A stretch of 64,000 bases of DNA from Lewinellaceae bacterium. Its GTDB lineage: Bacteria > Bacteroidota > Bacteroidia > Chitinophagales > Saprospiraceae. Positions within the stretch are counted from its first letter, which is position 1; the number at the start of each line of letters is the position of its first letter. The stretch is from positions 120,208 through 184,207 of the forward strand of contig JACJYN010000011.1 in assembly GCA_020636095.1 (NCBI GenBank), given 5' to 3'. The notes below the pieces were generated by a model. That model saw nothing but the letters and a program-made list of their open reading frames with translations. It had not been told where the DNA came from and made no database searches. Positions 51,723 to 59,676 of this stretch are shown in pieces. The translations under genes and the position numbers were made by a program.

Positions 51723-52398
51723 ATGCCCACCACCTACCGGCACATCCAACAGCAAAAAACTTTTTCTCCCCCAGATCACTGGCTCCGCATCCGCACCATC
51801 GATATGCACACCGGAGGAGAGCCCCTGCGGGTGATCCTCGATGGTTTCCCGCCGCTCCGGGGCAATAATGTACTGGAATATCGCCGATACGTACGGGAGC
51901 ACTACGACCACCTGCGGCGCGCCTTGATGCACGAGCCGCGCGGACACGCCGACATGTACGGCTGCCTGCTGCTGCCGCCCAACGATGCAGATCAAAAGGG
52001 CGGTGATGGCTTCACCGCAGCCGGTTGCGCATCCTTTTGAAGAAGACCTGAGTTTTCTGTATGGCGCCATCTTCATCGGCGGGCCGGTAAGTGAAGGCAT
52101 TGACAGCCGCAACGTCTGCGTCTTCGCCGAAGGGGAGGTAGACCGCTGTCCCACCGGGTCGGGGGTGGCCGGGCGGTTGCCCATCCACTTCGCCCGGGGG
52201 GAAGTGGCGATTGGAGAGACGATAACAGTGGAAAGCATCACCGGCAGCGTGTTTAAAGGAGCTATCGTAAAGGAAGTAGCGTATGGCTCTTATCAGGCAG
52301 TCATCCCCCGGGTGGAGGGCACGGCATTCATCACCGGCCAACACGAATTCTTCATCGGCCCGGAGGACCCGTTCCGCCACGGTTTCTTCCTGCGGTAA
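51723..52398 (+). pseudogene. Proline racemase family gene, internally deleted and frameshifted
   Basis: The N-terminal part (51723 to about 52010) starts with RIRTIDMHTGGEPLRVI, the family opening, and runs to the middle of the first domain (EHYDHLRRALMHEPRGHADM). The C-terminal part, in another frame, contains GGPVSEGIDSRNVCVF and the catalytic region CPTGSGVAGR, ending EDPFRHGFFLR. Between them about 115 residues including the first catalytic cysteine are missing, compared with a normal length near 340. Intact relatives are hydroxyproline 2-epimerases, proline racemases or 3-hydroxyproline dehydratases. The remaining second cysteine alone cannot catalyse the two-base reaction, so the gene is dead. 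Confidence 0.85.
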
Positions 52399-52431
52399 AT
52401 CGTGACACTTTTCTTACCAACTTTGACTGAC

Positions 52432-52439
52432 TATCTTTG
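52432..52439 (+). promoter_or_regulatory. Candidate -7 promoter element upstream of the UbiD gene
   Basis: TATCTTTG matches TAnnTTTG exactly, the same octamer as at the putative act promoter. A good -33 TTG at the right distance is not evident. A short hairpin GAAACCC-TGAA-GGGTTTC (52474-52491) follows in the leader. Confidence 0.35.
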
Positions 52440-52497
52440 TTGAAAGACGGTACTTGGCATTTGTGGGTTCAGTGAAACCCTGAAGGGTTTCCCTACG

Positions 52498-52556
52498 CCG
52501 AACCACCGAAATCCGAATACCGAACCACCGAATACCGAAATCCGAATCACCGAACA
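52498..52556. repeat. Low-complexity repeat of CCGAA words before the UbiD gene
   Basis: Irregular tandem reiteration of ACCGAA, ATCCGAAT and ACCACCGAA words over about 60 bp, ending one base before the start codon. Probably slippage-prone. It occupies the place of the ribosome-binding region. Confidence 0.6.
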
Positions 52557-52557
52557 C

Positions 52558-54387
52558 ATGTCCTACCACAGCATGATGGATGCCGTCCGCGACCTGGAGC
52601 TGAACGGCAAACTGACACGAATAAAAATGGAGGCCGACCCCGGCCTGGAGATGGCCGAAATCCAACGGCGCGTCTATGAGGCGCAGGGCCCCGCGCTGTT
52701 CTTCGAGCGGGTCAAAGGGAGCCCCTTCCCCGCTGTATCGAATATTTACGGCACTTTTGAACGGACGGAGTTTCTCTTTCGCCATACCCTGAAAAAAGTC
52801 CAGAAGGTGATTGAGTTGAAAGCCGACCCGGCCAATTTCCTGAAAAACCCCTTCCGCTATTTGTCAGCGCCCTTCACAGCCGTTTCCGCGCTGCCGATGC
52901 GCAGGCGCCTGGGCGCCCCCATACTGCACGGGCGGACAACGGTGAGCCAGCTCCCGCAGGTAAAGTCCTGGCCGATGGACGGCGGCGCCTTCGTCACGCT
53001 GCCCCAGGTACTCACCCTGCCGCCCGGAAGCCGCAACATCATGCAGTCCAACCTGGGCATGTACCGCATTCAGCTGTCCGGCAATGAATACATTCCCGAT
53101 AAAGAGGTGGGCATGCACTACCAAATCCACCGGGGCATCGGCGTACATCATACTGCCTACAACCAAAGTGAAGAGCCTTTCCGGGCTTCTATCTTTGTGG
53201 GCGGGCCTCCTTCCCATGCCTTCGCCGCCATCATGCCCATGCCGGAAGGGCTCTCCGAACTGACCTTTGCCGGCATGCTGGGCGGGCGCCGCTTTCGTTA
53301 TCTGTGGCATGAAGGGCACATCCTATCCGCCGACGCCGACTTTGTGATCACCGGCATCATCCGCAAGGGAGAGAAAAAACCCGAAGGCCCCTTTGGCGAC
53401 CACCTGGGCTACTACAGCCTGCAGCACGATTTTCCCGTCATGGAAGTCGAAAATGTATACCACCGTAAAGATGCAGTCTGGCACTTTACTGCCGTGGGCC
53501 GCCCGCCCCAGGAGGACTCCAGCTTCGGCTACCTCATCCACGAGTTGGTCAAATTGCTGACGCCGCAGGAATTTCCGGGCATTGTGGAAATCAATGCTGT
53601 GGACGCCGCCGGCGTGCACCCTCTTCTGCTGGCCATCGGCAGCGAACGATATATGCCTTTCCGGGAACGCCGCCCGGAGGAGATTCTGACCCAGGCCAAC
53701 CGCATCCTCGGTTCGGGGCAAACCTCCCTGGCCAAGTTCCTCCTCATTGCTGCGGAGGGGGACGCTCCAGGGTTGAATACCCACGACATAGCCGGCTTCC
53801 TGGGGCATATACTGGAACGGGTAGACTGGACGCGCGACCTTCATTTCCAAACCAAAACCACCATTGACACACTGGATTATTCCGGTAGTGGCTGGAATGC
53901 CGGCTCGAAGGTAGTGATCGCTTGTTGTGGAGATAAAAAGAGGACATTAGCAACGGAACTGCCCGGTGGGTTCAGCCTGCCGGAAGGATTCCACCATCCT
54001 CGTTTTGCCCAACCCGGCGTCCTGGCCATCGAAGGGCCCGCCTTTGCCGGTGAAAGCTCTTATAAAGACGGTGAACTGCTGGCCAAGGACCTGGAGCGGT
54101 TCCCGATGGAGGGTATCCCATTGGTCATCCTCTGCGACGATAGCGAGTTCATCGGCGCAACGCTCAATAACTTCCTTTGGGTGGCTTTCACCCGCGCCAA
54201 CCCTTCTCACGACATTCATGGGGTAAAAGCTTTCACGGAGCACAAGCATTGGGGCTGTCATGGGCCCGTTATCATCGATGCGCGAATCAAACCCCATCAC
54301 GCCCCGCCTCTGATTGAGGACAAAAAGGTGAAGGAAAAGGTGGATAGAATGTTTGCGAAAGGGGGAGCGTTGGAAGGGCTGGGCTGA
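52558..54387 (+). CDS. UbiD family decarboxylase (menaquinone-pathway type)
   Basis: 609 residues, the long UbiD form common in Bacteroidota (E. coli UbiD is 497). Prenylated-FMN-binding and catalytic regions are visible: YRIQLSGNEYIPDKEVGMHYQIHRG, HAFAAIMPMPEGLSEL and PEGPFGDHLGYYS, the last carrying the conserved Glu-Asp-His pattern of the E-R-E triad area. These enzymes remove a carboxyl group from aromatic or polyprenylated hydroxybenzoate-type substrates in quinone synthesis. In menaquinone-using Bacteroidota this form probably acts late in the futalosine pathway or in an equivalent role, but the substrate is not shown. The C-terminal 110 residues are an extension. Confidence 0.88.
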   Translation: MSYHSMMDAVRDLELNGKLTRIKMEADPGLEMAEIQRRVYEAQGPALFFERVKGSPFPAVSNIYGTFERTEFLFRHTLKKVQKVIELKADPANFLKNPFRYLSAPFTAVSALPMRRRLGAPILHGRTTVSQLPQVKSWPMDGGAFVTLPQVLTLPPGSRNIMQSNLGMYRIQLSGNEYIPDKEVGMHYQIHRGIGVHHTAYNQSEEPFRASIFVGGPPSHAFAAIMPMPEGLSELTFAGMLGGRRFRYLWHEGHILSADADFVITGIIRKGEKKPEGPFGDHLGYYSLQHDFPVMEVENVYHRKDAVWHFTAVGRPPQEDSSFGYLIHELVKLLTPQEFPGIVEINAVDAAGVHPLLLAIGSERYMPFRERRPEEILTQANRILGSGQTSLAKFLLIAAEGDAPGLNTHDIAGFLGHILERVDWTRDLHFQTKTTIDTLDYSGSGWNAGSKVVIACCGDKKRTLATELPGGFSLPEGFHHPRFAQPGVLAIEGPAFAGESSYKDGELLAKDLERFPMEGIPLVILCDDSEFIGATLNNFLWVAFTRANPSHDIHGVKAFTEHKHWGCHGPVIIDARIKPHHAPPLIEDKKVKEKVDRMFAKGGALEGLG

Positions 54388-54458
54388 ATTTTTCCGATTT
54401 TCCAGATTTTCCGATTTTCCAGATTTTCGAAATCTGGAAAATCTGGAAAATCGAAAGC

Positions 54459-54818
54459 CTAAACCAGCTCGTCCTCATCCCAGTTCTTCCGCCCGGGGCG
54501 TTCCAGGTCAGGAAGTTCAAGGCCCTCCTCTTTCGGCCGGCCGGATTCAAGGCGGCGTATTTCTTTATCCATTTCCCGATCCTCCCAATCTTCATCTACC
54601 GGGCCGACGCCGGGGAAACCGAAAAGTTTAAAATACTTGACGGTAATCCCGATCCCCATACCCAGGATAGGCCACATAAACCACCACGAACCAGCGGAAG
54701 TAAACAAATTGAGCAGGAAAAAAAATACACTCAGCGCAGCGAAGGAGCCCAACCGGCGGTAGAAACGTTTTTTTTCCTGAACGCGGCTGCGAGCCGCCTG
54801 ATATTCATAATCGGACAT
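54459..54818 (-). CDS. 2TM domain protein, copy 1
   Basis: 119 residues with the 2TM domain: a charged N-terminal helix (YEYQAARSRVQEKKRFYRR), two membrane helices (LGSFAALSVFFFLLNLFTSAG and WFMWPILGMGIGITVKYF) separated by a Trp-rich loop, and an acidic/basic tail (DEDWEDREMDKEIRRLESGR). The family is common in Bacteroidota next to histidine kinase or two-component genes and has no established function. The protein sequence is identical to the copy at 58609-58968, while the DNA differs at synonymous sites, so the protein is under selection. The stop is close to a palindrome at 54413-54450 that may terminate transcription. Confidence 0.88.
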   Translation of the reverse strand: MSDYEYQAARSRVQEKKRFYRRLGSFAALSVFFFLLNLFTSAGSWWFMWPILGMGIGITVKYFKLFGFPGVGPVDEDWEDREMDKEIRRLESGRPKEEGLELPDLERPGRKNWDEDELV

Positions 54819-54905
54819 AGATTATACAATTTTGAATGAACGAACCCTGGTTTCAAGTTAATCAGGAAAAGAGCTCGAATTCGATAAGCCCCTAATTTAG
54901 ACTGC

Positions 54906-55277
54906 TCATGCTCTGGAAGCAAGTTTATCCGACGAAAGGAAAGCTTGCCTCGCCAAGCTACCCGTCCAGGCGCCCAGGCCGCTGAAAAGGCCGCCGAACA
55001 AAGCCGTCAGCAGCACCATCATGCCCGGCCCCATCTCCCCAAAAAGGTTGCCCATGCGAGTCGCCAGTATCCCTTCATTCAGAATGTTGATGTAAAGGGC
55101 ATACCCTCCCCACAGTAAAACAGCGCCCAGAAAACCCGCCAGAAATGCGCGGCCGGGGTTGATGCGAAACCCAAGGGCCAACAGGGCGGCTGCCAGCGGC
55201 AGGGTCCACCACGGAAAAAAATACTGAAGAATACCCCCCAGGATAATCAGGAATCCTATGTAAATAGCTGTTTTCAT
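54906..55277 (-). CDS. Small membrane protein, copy 1
   Basis: 123 residues with four hydrophobic stretches: the N-terminal helix MKTAIYIGFLIILGGILQYFF, then PLAAALLALGFR, AFLAGFLGAVLLWGGYALYI and MVLLTALFGGLFSGLGAW. A short polar tail ends DKLASRA. No family recognised. It lies upstream of the 2TM gene in the same duplication and on the same strand, 87 bp away. It differs from the second copy at about five residues (positions 9, 78, 82, 98 and 106), in contrast to the unchanged 2TM protein. Confidence 0.75.
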   Translation of the reverse strand: MKTAIYIGFLIILGGILQYFFPWWTLPLAAALLALGFRINPGRAFLAGFLGAVLLWGGYALYINILNEGILATRMGNLFGEMGPGMMVLLTALFGGLFSGLGAWTGSLARQAFLSSDKLASRA

Positions 55278-55480
55278 AACTCACGATTAGCTGTAATTTC
55301 AAAAGGCCAACTCGCTACCGGCTTGCCAATACCATCGCCCTGTAGCGGCCATTCGGCCCATCTTCCCAAACGGCAGCCATTTCGCTGTGCCCGGCCGCCA
55401 TGTTAAAGGTAAGGAATATTTATTGCTGTTCGGCGCAATGAGGTTACCGCCTCCAAAGCAACCCGCCCAAACATGAAGAA

Positions 55481-55533
55481 GGCTGTCTCAAAAGATTACT
55501 TTTGAGACAGCCTCCGCGGGCCTCCAGGCCCGC
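55481..55533. repeat. Two adjacent perfect palindromes
   Basis: GGCTGTCTCAAAAG (55481-55494) pairs with CTTTTGAGACAGCC (55499-55512) over 14 bp with a four-base loop. GCGGGCCT (55516-55523) pairs with AGGCCCGC (55526-55533). It lies between the CsbD stop and the left duplication. GGCTGTCTCAAAAG is a sequence I recall as typical of insertion sequence ends in Bacteroidota, so this may be a remnant of one. Confidence 0.65.
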
Positions 55534-55565
55534 TAAACTAACAAAGTAGTATTTTAATTTGCCGG

Positions 55566-55757
55566 TCAGAACCGGTCGATCATCTCTTTGACCTCTTGTT
55601 TAGACTTGCCCAGCTTCTGCTGCAGGCGGCCCAGCAATTGTTCTTCCTGGCCCTCGGCAAAAGTGAGGTCGTCGTCAGTCAACTGGCCATACTCTTCTTT
55701 GAGTTTGCCTTTGATCATGTTCCAGTTTCCGCGAATCTTATCTGTGATTGCACTCAT
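55566..55757 (-). CDS. CsbD family stress response protein
   Basis: 63 residues from the ATG at 55757 (MSAITDKIRGNWNMIKG), which matches the conserved start of CsbD proteins; an ATG at 55796 would add 13 residues without similarity. The helical pattern GNWNMIKGKLKEEYGQLTDDDL followed by EGQEEQLLGRLQQKLGKSKQEV is the CsbD domain. The family is induced by general stress, with unknown mechanism. It lies just downstream of a broken helical stress-protein gene. Confidence 0.93.
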   Translation of the reverse strand: MSAITDKIRGNWNMIKGKLKEEYGQLTDDDLTFAEGQEEQLLGRLQQKLGKSKQEVKEMIDRF

Positions 55758-55819
55758 TATTTTTATATATTTAGTTAAAGAAAAATTTGTCTTCATATGG
55801 CTTTTGGAGCTGAGAGTAT

Positions 55820-55978
55820 TTAGCTCTTAAAAGCTTCATTCCATTGTTGTTCGATATCGTTCATCGATTTTTGAATATCGGCTTTCACTTCCTGCCAATT
55901 GCTTTCGGCAGTATTACCAAGGCGATCCAGTTCCTGGCCCAATTCTTTATTCCAGGACTCGAGTTGGTTGAGTTCCTA
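55820..55978 (-). pseudogene. C-terminal remnant of a helical stress protein (sll1863-like)
   Basis: Read on the minus strand, about 50 codons (ELNQLESWNKELGQELDR, ending NDIEQQWNEAFKS and a stop) are open and highly helical, resembling the end of the sll1863-type stress proteins often found with CsbD. There is no start codon: the frame is preceded by TAG, directly behind the stop of the outer-membrane barrel gene. The N-terminal half is lost, so an apparent deletion has joined the barrel gene to this fragment. Confidence 0.65.
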
Positions 55979-56764
55979 TCATTTGTCATAAAAATCAGAA
56001 GCATCTATATCATCATTTGGCTCGGCCTTATCATACCCGACTTTTACTGGCTTTACCCGAGCGAAGTATACCTGAAAGCCAATGGAGAAGTCGATCTGAT
56101 TGGTGTAGGTTTGAGTATTCGTATTGACCTCGTTAAAAATGATCTCGGCATCACTGCGCGCCCAGTTGTATTTCAACTGAGCCTCAATGCCAATAGCATC
56201 ATTGGAAAGGATGGTGAATCCAGGGCCAAAGCCAATGGCGAGAACATTATTGGAAATCGTTTGGCTTACGCCATCTATAGAGACCTGGTTTTCAGAACTG
56301 CCAAAACCCATTGTGGTATCGAGGAAAAAAAGCCTTGTCTTCTCCACCGGCAAATAAAAACGGGTGTAGAAATTAAACAACAAGTCACTATCGTAAGATT
56401 TTTCAAAGTCCGTATTGGGGTCATTAATATCTACGGGCTTGCGAATCCGGTTTAGGGTATAATCCAGGCCAATGCCCAGCGCCCATCTGTCCAGCAGAAA
56501 ATATCCTACAGCAGGAGCTATATTGAACTGGGTGGTCCGCGCACCTTCATTGGTGACTGATACGCCCTCCGCTTCCACGTCCACAGAAGACTTAGCAGCA
56601 GAAAAACCCAGCGTTCCTCCCATCATGAAGTTTCCCTGATCAAAGGCTTGCGCCTGTGTTGATAAATTAAACAAAAGGGTAATGATCGATAGAAGTATTG
56701 TCCTTTGTATCCTTTTCGGAATTTCAGTTTTACACTCAAAGGCTCCCTGGGCACACATAGTCAA
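55979..56764 (-). CDS. Outer-membrane beta-barrel protein
   Basis: 261 residues. After a basic N terminus there is a signal-like segment (TILLSIITLLFNLSTQAQA) and then alternating amphipathic strands: FMMGGTLGFSAAKSSVDVE, FNIAPAVGYFLLDRWALGIG, DLLFNFYTRFYLPVEKTRLF and IGFGPGFTILSNDAIGIEAQ. The final strand QIDFSIGFQVYFARV is followed by an Asp-rich tail. It belongs to the porin-like OMP_b-brl family of small barrels. The start ATG (56764) gives an unusually long N-terminal region, so the real start may lie inside it at a non-ATG codon. The C terminus abuts the truncated stress gene. Confidence 0.8.
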   Translation of the reverse strand: MTMCAQGAFECKTEIPKRIQRTILLSIITLLFNLSTQAQAFDQGNFMMGGTLGFSAAKSSVDVEAEGVSVTNEGARTTQFNIAPAVGYFLLDRWALGIGLDYTLNRIRKPVDINDPNTDFEKSYDSDLLFNFYTRFYLPVEKTRLFFLDTTMGFGSSENQVSIDGVSQTISNNVLAIGFGPGFTILSNDAIGIEAQLKYNWARSDAEIIFNEVNTNTQTYTNQIDFSIGFQVYFARVKPVKVGYDKAEPNDDIDASDFYDK

Positions 56765-56897
56765 TTGATTTATTATTTTTTTAATTCGATTCGTTTATTA
56801 AACCTATTTTGACCAGCTCATGTTCGTTTTTGTAATTGTAATTCTTTCGAATTACGAAGACAATTAATTATTAAAAATAGCCGAATGCACTGCTCTC

Positions 56898-57060
56898 AGA
56901 GCATGTTTGGAGGTGGCGCTTTGGCAGCGAAAATGACCGATTTGGGGTTCTGGCGAAGCTATTTTGAGCTTCATAGCAGCGCTACGGAGCGAAAAAATAG
57001 CAAAGCGAGGTTCCCAAAGCGGTCATTTGCAGCCCAAATGGTTACCTCCAAACATGTTCT
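56898..57060. repeat. 164-bp-family fold-back element, member 1
   Basis: 163 bp with ends AGAGCATGTTTGGAGGT and ACCTCCAAACATGTTCT. The interior holds the conserved family word ATAGCAGCGCTACG. It is framed by a second, outer inverted repeat, GCCGAATGCA (56880-56889) / TGCATTCGGC (57064-57073). It shares interior sequence with 57173-57500. No coding capacity. Confidence 0.85.
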
Positions 57061-57172
57061 CAATGCATTCGGCACAACTTAAATATAATTGAAACACTAT
57101 GGGAAAGTGGATGTTAAAATTTCATCTTTCGGGCTAAAAACGCCACTTTGATGCTTCTATCACTTTGATCTT

Positions 57173-57500
57173 AGAGCGTGTTGGGGATTTACTTTTGAGA
57201 GCATGTTTGGAGGCCACCCTTTGGGCTAAAAAAGGCCACTTTTTTAGTGACACTTCGTTGCTTTCCTTGGCCGTACCTTTGGGTACGCCCTTCGAAAAGC
57301 GTCTCGTTTCACCAAAAAATTGACGCTTTTTATCTCCAAAAGCGGCCTCCAAACATGCTCTGATGCCGAAAATGAGCAGATTTTGGTTCTCAGGAAGCCA
57401 TTTTTGAGCCGCATAGCATCGCTACGTGGCGAAAAAATGGCGAAATGAGGTTCAAAAGATGCACATTTGCAGGCCAAAGGGTAAATCCCCAACACGCTCT
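57173..57500. repeat. 164-bp-family fold-back element, member 2, interrupted by member 3
   Basis: Ends AGAGCGTGTTGGGGATTTAC (57173-57192) and GTAAATCCCCAACACGCTCT (57481-57500) are perfect 20-base complements. Without the inserted element (57198-57361) it is exactly 164 bp and aligns throughout with the element at 63574-63737, including TTTACTTTTG joined to TGATG. The right end lies 5 bp beyond the stop codon of the barrel gene at 57506. Confidence 0.85.
57198..57361. repeat. 164-bp-family fold-back element, member 3, nested
   Basis: 164 bp with ends AGAGCATGTTTGGAGGCC and GGCCTCCAAACATGCTCT. It sits inside member 2, 25 bp from its left end. Its centre forms GTACCTTTGGGTAC. The sequence is more diverged in the interior than the other members. 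Confidence 0.85.
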
Positions 57501-57505
57501 TATCC

Positions 57506-58093
57506 TCAGAACAAAAGCCCAACGGACAGATAAGTAATATTATTCTTGAATTCCGGTGTATCTCCGTCAAAAACATTGTTCAGCCTCCATTCCTGAGACA
57601 GGTCGATGGTGAAAATTCCAAGGTCTACGCCTAAACCGCCGTTGAATCCCCAAAGCACTTCTCTGAAGGCATCGTCCTCATAACCTGGCAAACCGTCATT
57701 AGTATTCAACACAAATGATGCATTGGGGCCGGTGTAAAGCCGCAGCCCCCAATTCTCTCCCTTTATAAGGTCGCCTCCAACGAATAACGGAATGCGAAAC
57801 CCTTCGAAATTCACAGTATAATCCGGCAAGTTAACGCCAAGATTTCCATCTTCAATAAAATTAATACGGGATTGGTGCTTGTAATAATACAGGCCGGGAG
57901 ATACATAAAAACGGTCGCCGAAGCGCGCCTCGAAGCCGATCTGGTAGCCTACCTTTCCATCAATCTCCCCGTCATTGTATTTTTCATTTGCCTGTGTAAT
58001 ATTTGCTCCCGCTTTAATATTAAACTGGGCCTGGCTAAAAGCCGCGCTGTATCCTAAAGCAAGAATCAAAAAAAACAAAATTGAACGTCTCAT
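57506..58093 (-). CDS. Outer-membrane beta-barrel protein (porin family)
   Basis: 195 residues with a signal peptide (SILFFLILALGYSAAFSQA) and eight or so amphipathic beta strands: FNIKAGANITQANEKYN, VGYQIGFEARFGDRFYVSPG, YYYKHQSRINFIED, FEGFRIPLFVGGDLIKGE, and the final NITYLSVGLLF with a terminal Phe, as expected for barrel assembly recognition. It is a typical PorT/OMP_b-brl_2 small barrel of Bacteroidota. Single gene. The fold-back element next to its stop codon could form part of the mRNA 3' end. Confidence 0.9.
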   Translation of the reverse strand: MRRSILFFLILALGYSAAFSQAQFNIKAGANITQANEKYNDGEIDGKVGYQIGFEARFGDRFYVSPGLYYYKHQSRINFIEDGNLGVNLPDYTVNFEGFRIPLFVGGDLIKGENWGLRLYTGPNASFVLNTNDGLPGYEDDAFREVLWGFNGGLGVDLGIFTIDLSQEWRLNNVFDGDTPEFKNNITYLSVGLLF

Positions 58094-58290
58094 AATATAT
58101 TCATTTAAAATTAAGCGCGGGAAGGGACAGGTAACCTTCTACCTTTCTCCCTCCTCACGAACCTATTAATTAGTACGCGGAAAACAAATCTGCAACAAGC
58201 TCTCAGGTAAAAATGAAACCGTCAGCAGCGGCGCCAGCCACCCCTCCGGCTTCACCGGAAATCACACGAATACTAATTTTTTGTTTTTTA

Positions 58291-58503
58291 CTATCGTTTT
58301 TTCCAGACGAAATAACCGGCGGCCAAGCTTGCCAACGCCAGGGCAAAATAGAGCATGGCGCTTCTCTGGCCCGATTCATCGTTGGCAGATATTTCCATGC
58401 CGAGAAGATTGAGGCTCGCCGAAGATTCCTGGTAGGTTTGCACCCCCATTACAGCAAGCGCGATGCCTGCGATGAGTAAGATGAGGACTATTAGGTTTTT
58501 CAT
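58291..58503 (-). CDS. DUF3185-like small membrane protein
   Basis: 70 residues: an N-terminal helix (LIVLILLIAGIALAVMGVQTY), a polar segment (ESSASLNLLGMEISANDES) and a second helix ending AGYFVWKKR. The two-helix layout with a polar Ser-rich middle and a basic end fits the DUF3185 family, which often accompanies envelope stress proteins. Function unknown. No operon partner is closer than about 105 bp. Confidence 0.7.
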   Translation of the reverse strand: MKNLIVLILLIAGIALAVMGVQTYQESSASLNLLGMEISANDESGQRSAMLYFALALASLAAGYFVWKKR

Positions 58504-58608
58504 TTTGAATCAATTTAATTTTGTCTATAGAACTGATTTTAGGCGCCTCGTGTTCGGATTTTCCAGATTTTCGAAATCTGGAAAATCTGGAAAACGAAAA
58601 TCGAAAGC

Positions 58609-58968
58609 CTAAACCAGCTCGTCCTCATCCCAGTTCTTACGCCCGGGGCGTTCCAGGTCAGGAAGTTCAAGGCCCTCCTCTTTTGGCCTGCCGGATTCAA
58701 GGCGGCGTATTTCTTTATCCATTTCCCGATCCTCCCAATCTTCATCTACCGGGCCGACACCGGGGAAACCGAAAAGTTTAAAATACTTGACGGTAATCCC
58801 GATCCCCATACCCAGGATAGGCCACATAAACCACCACGAACCAGCGGAAGTAAACAAATTGAGCAGGAAAAAAAATACACTCAGCGCAGCGAAGGAGCCC
58901 AACCGGCGGTAGAAACGTTTTTTTTCCTGAACGCGGCTGCGAGCCGCCTGATATTCATAATCGGACAT
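58609..58968 (-). CDS. 2TM domain protein, copy 2
   Basis: Identical in protein sequence to the copy at 54459-54818 (119 of 119 residues), with at least three silent base changes, for example near 58637 and 58682. The same two membrane helices and charged tails are present. Keeping both proteins unchanged while silent sites drift indicates that the duplication is old enough to have accumulated substitutions and that both copies remain functional. Upstream region and partner gene are duplicated too. Confidence 0.88.
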   Translation of the reverse strand: MSDYEYQAARSRVQEKKRFYRRLGSFAALSVFFFLLNLFTSAGSWWFMWPILGMGIGITVKYFKLFGFPGVGPVDEDWEDREMDKEIRRLESGRPKEEGLELPDLERPGRKNWDEDELV

Positions 58969-59055
58969 AGATTATACAATTTTGAATGAACGAACCCTGG
59001 TTTCAAGTTAATCAGGAAAAGAGCTCGAATTCGATAAGCCCCTAATTTAGACTGC

Positions 59056-59427
59056 TCATGCTCTGGAAGCAAGTTTATCCGACGAAAGGAAAGCTTGCCT
59101 CACCAAGCTACCCGTCCAGGCGCCCATGCCGCTGAAAAGGCCGCCGAACAAAGCCGTCAGCAGCACCATCAGGCCCGGCCCCATGCCCCCAAAAAGGTTG
59201 CCCATGCGAGTCGCCAGTATTCCTTCATTCAGAATGTTGATGTAAAGGGCATACCCTCCCCACAGTAAAACAGCGCCCAGAAAACCCGCCAGAAATGCGC
59301 GGCCGGGGTTGATGCGAAACCCAAGGGCCAACAGGGCGGCTGCCAGCGGCAGGGTCCACCACGGAAAAAAATACTGAAGAATGCCCCCAAGGATGATCAG
59401 GGAACCGATGTAAATAGCTGTTTTCAT
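59056..59427 (-). CDS. Small membrane protein, copy 2
   Basis: 123 residues, differing from the copy at 54906-55277 at about five positions: Ser for Phe at 9, Gly for Glu at 78, Leu for Met at 82, Met for Leu at 98 and Val for Ala at 106. All hydrophobic segments are preserved. More substitutions than in the neighbouring 2TM protein suggest relaxed constraint. It is the upstream gene of the duplicated pair. Confidence 0.75.
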   Translation of the reverse strand: MKTAIYIGSLIILGGILQYFFPWWTLPLAAALLALGFRINPGRAFLAGFLGAVLLWGGYALYINILNEGILATRMGNLFGGMGPGLMVLLTALFGGLFSGMGAWTGSLVRQAFLSSDKLASRA

Positions 59428-59676
59428 AACTCACGATTAGCTGTAGTTTCAAAAGACTAACTCGCTACCGGCTTGCCAATACCATCGCCCTGTAGCGGCC
59501 ATTCGGCCCATCTTCCCAAACGGCAGCCATTTCGCTGTGCCCGGCCGCCATGTTAAAGGTAAGGAATATTTATTGCTGTTCGGCGCAATTTATTGCCACC
59601 GAAATGGAAGATAATGAACAGGAAACCATCGTAAGCGAGCGGGAGGCGGGCATCCGTCCAGGGAGGCTTATGAAAA

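Larger units (their letters stand above)
54413..55439. repeat. Direct segmental duplication, left copy
   Basis: About 1.03 kb nearly identical to 58557-59589 at an offset of 4150 bp. It contains two genes (2TM protein and a small membrane protein) and the whole upstream region. The left end is a palindrome (GATTTTCCAGATTTTCG / CGAAATCTGGAAAATC) and the right end is CGGCGCAAT. The copies differ by a 6-bp indel and scattered substitutions. Confidence 0.92.
58557..59589. repeat. Direct segmental duplication, right copy
   Basis: Second copy of 54413-55439. Six extra bases (near 58595) separate the palindrome from the gene end. The left junction falls in AT-rich sequence after the DUF3185-like gene and the right junction is CGGCGCAAT followed by TTATTGCC. 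The coding content is identical in order and orientation. Confidence 0.92.

Noticed and set aside
52498..52556. Possible CRISPR-like direct repeats
   Set aside because: Units are short, irregular and without spacers; low-complexity slippage is the better explanation. No cas gene is present in the window.
54731..54922. 63-codon minus frame between the two duplicated genes (also at 58881-59072)
   Set aside because: Overlaps the 2TM gene start out of frame; duplicated only because the DNA is duplicated.
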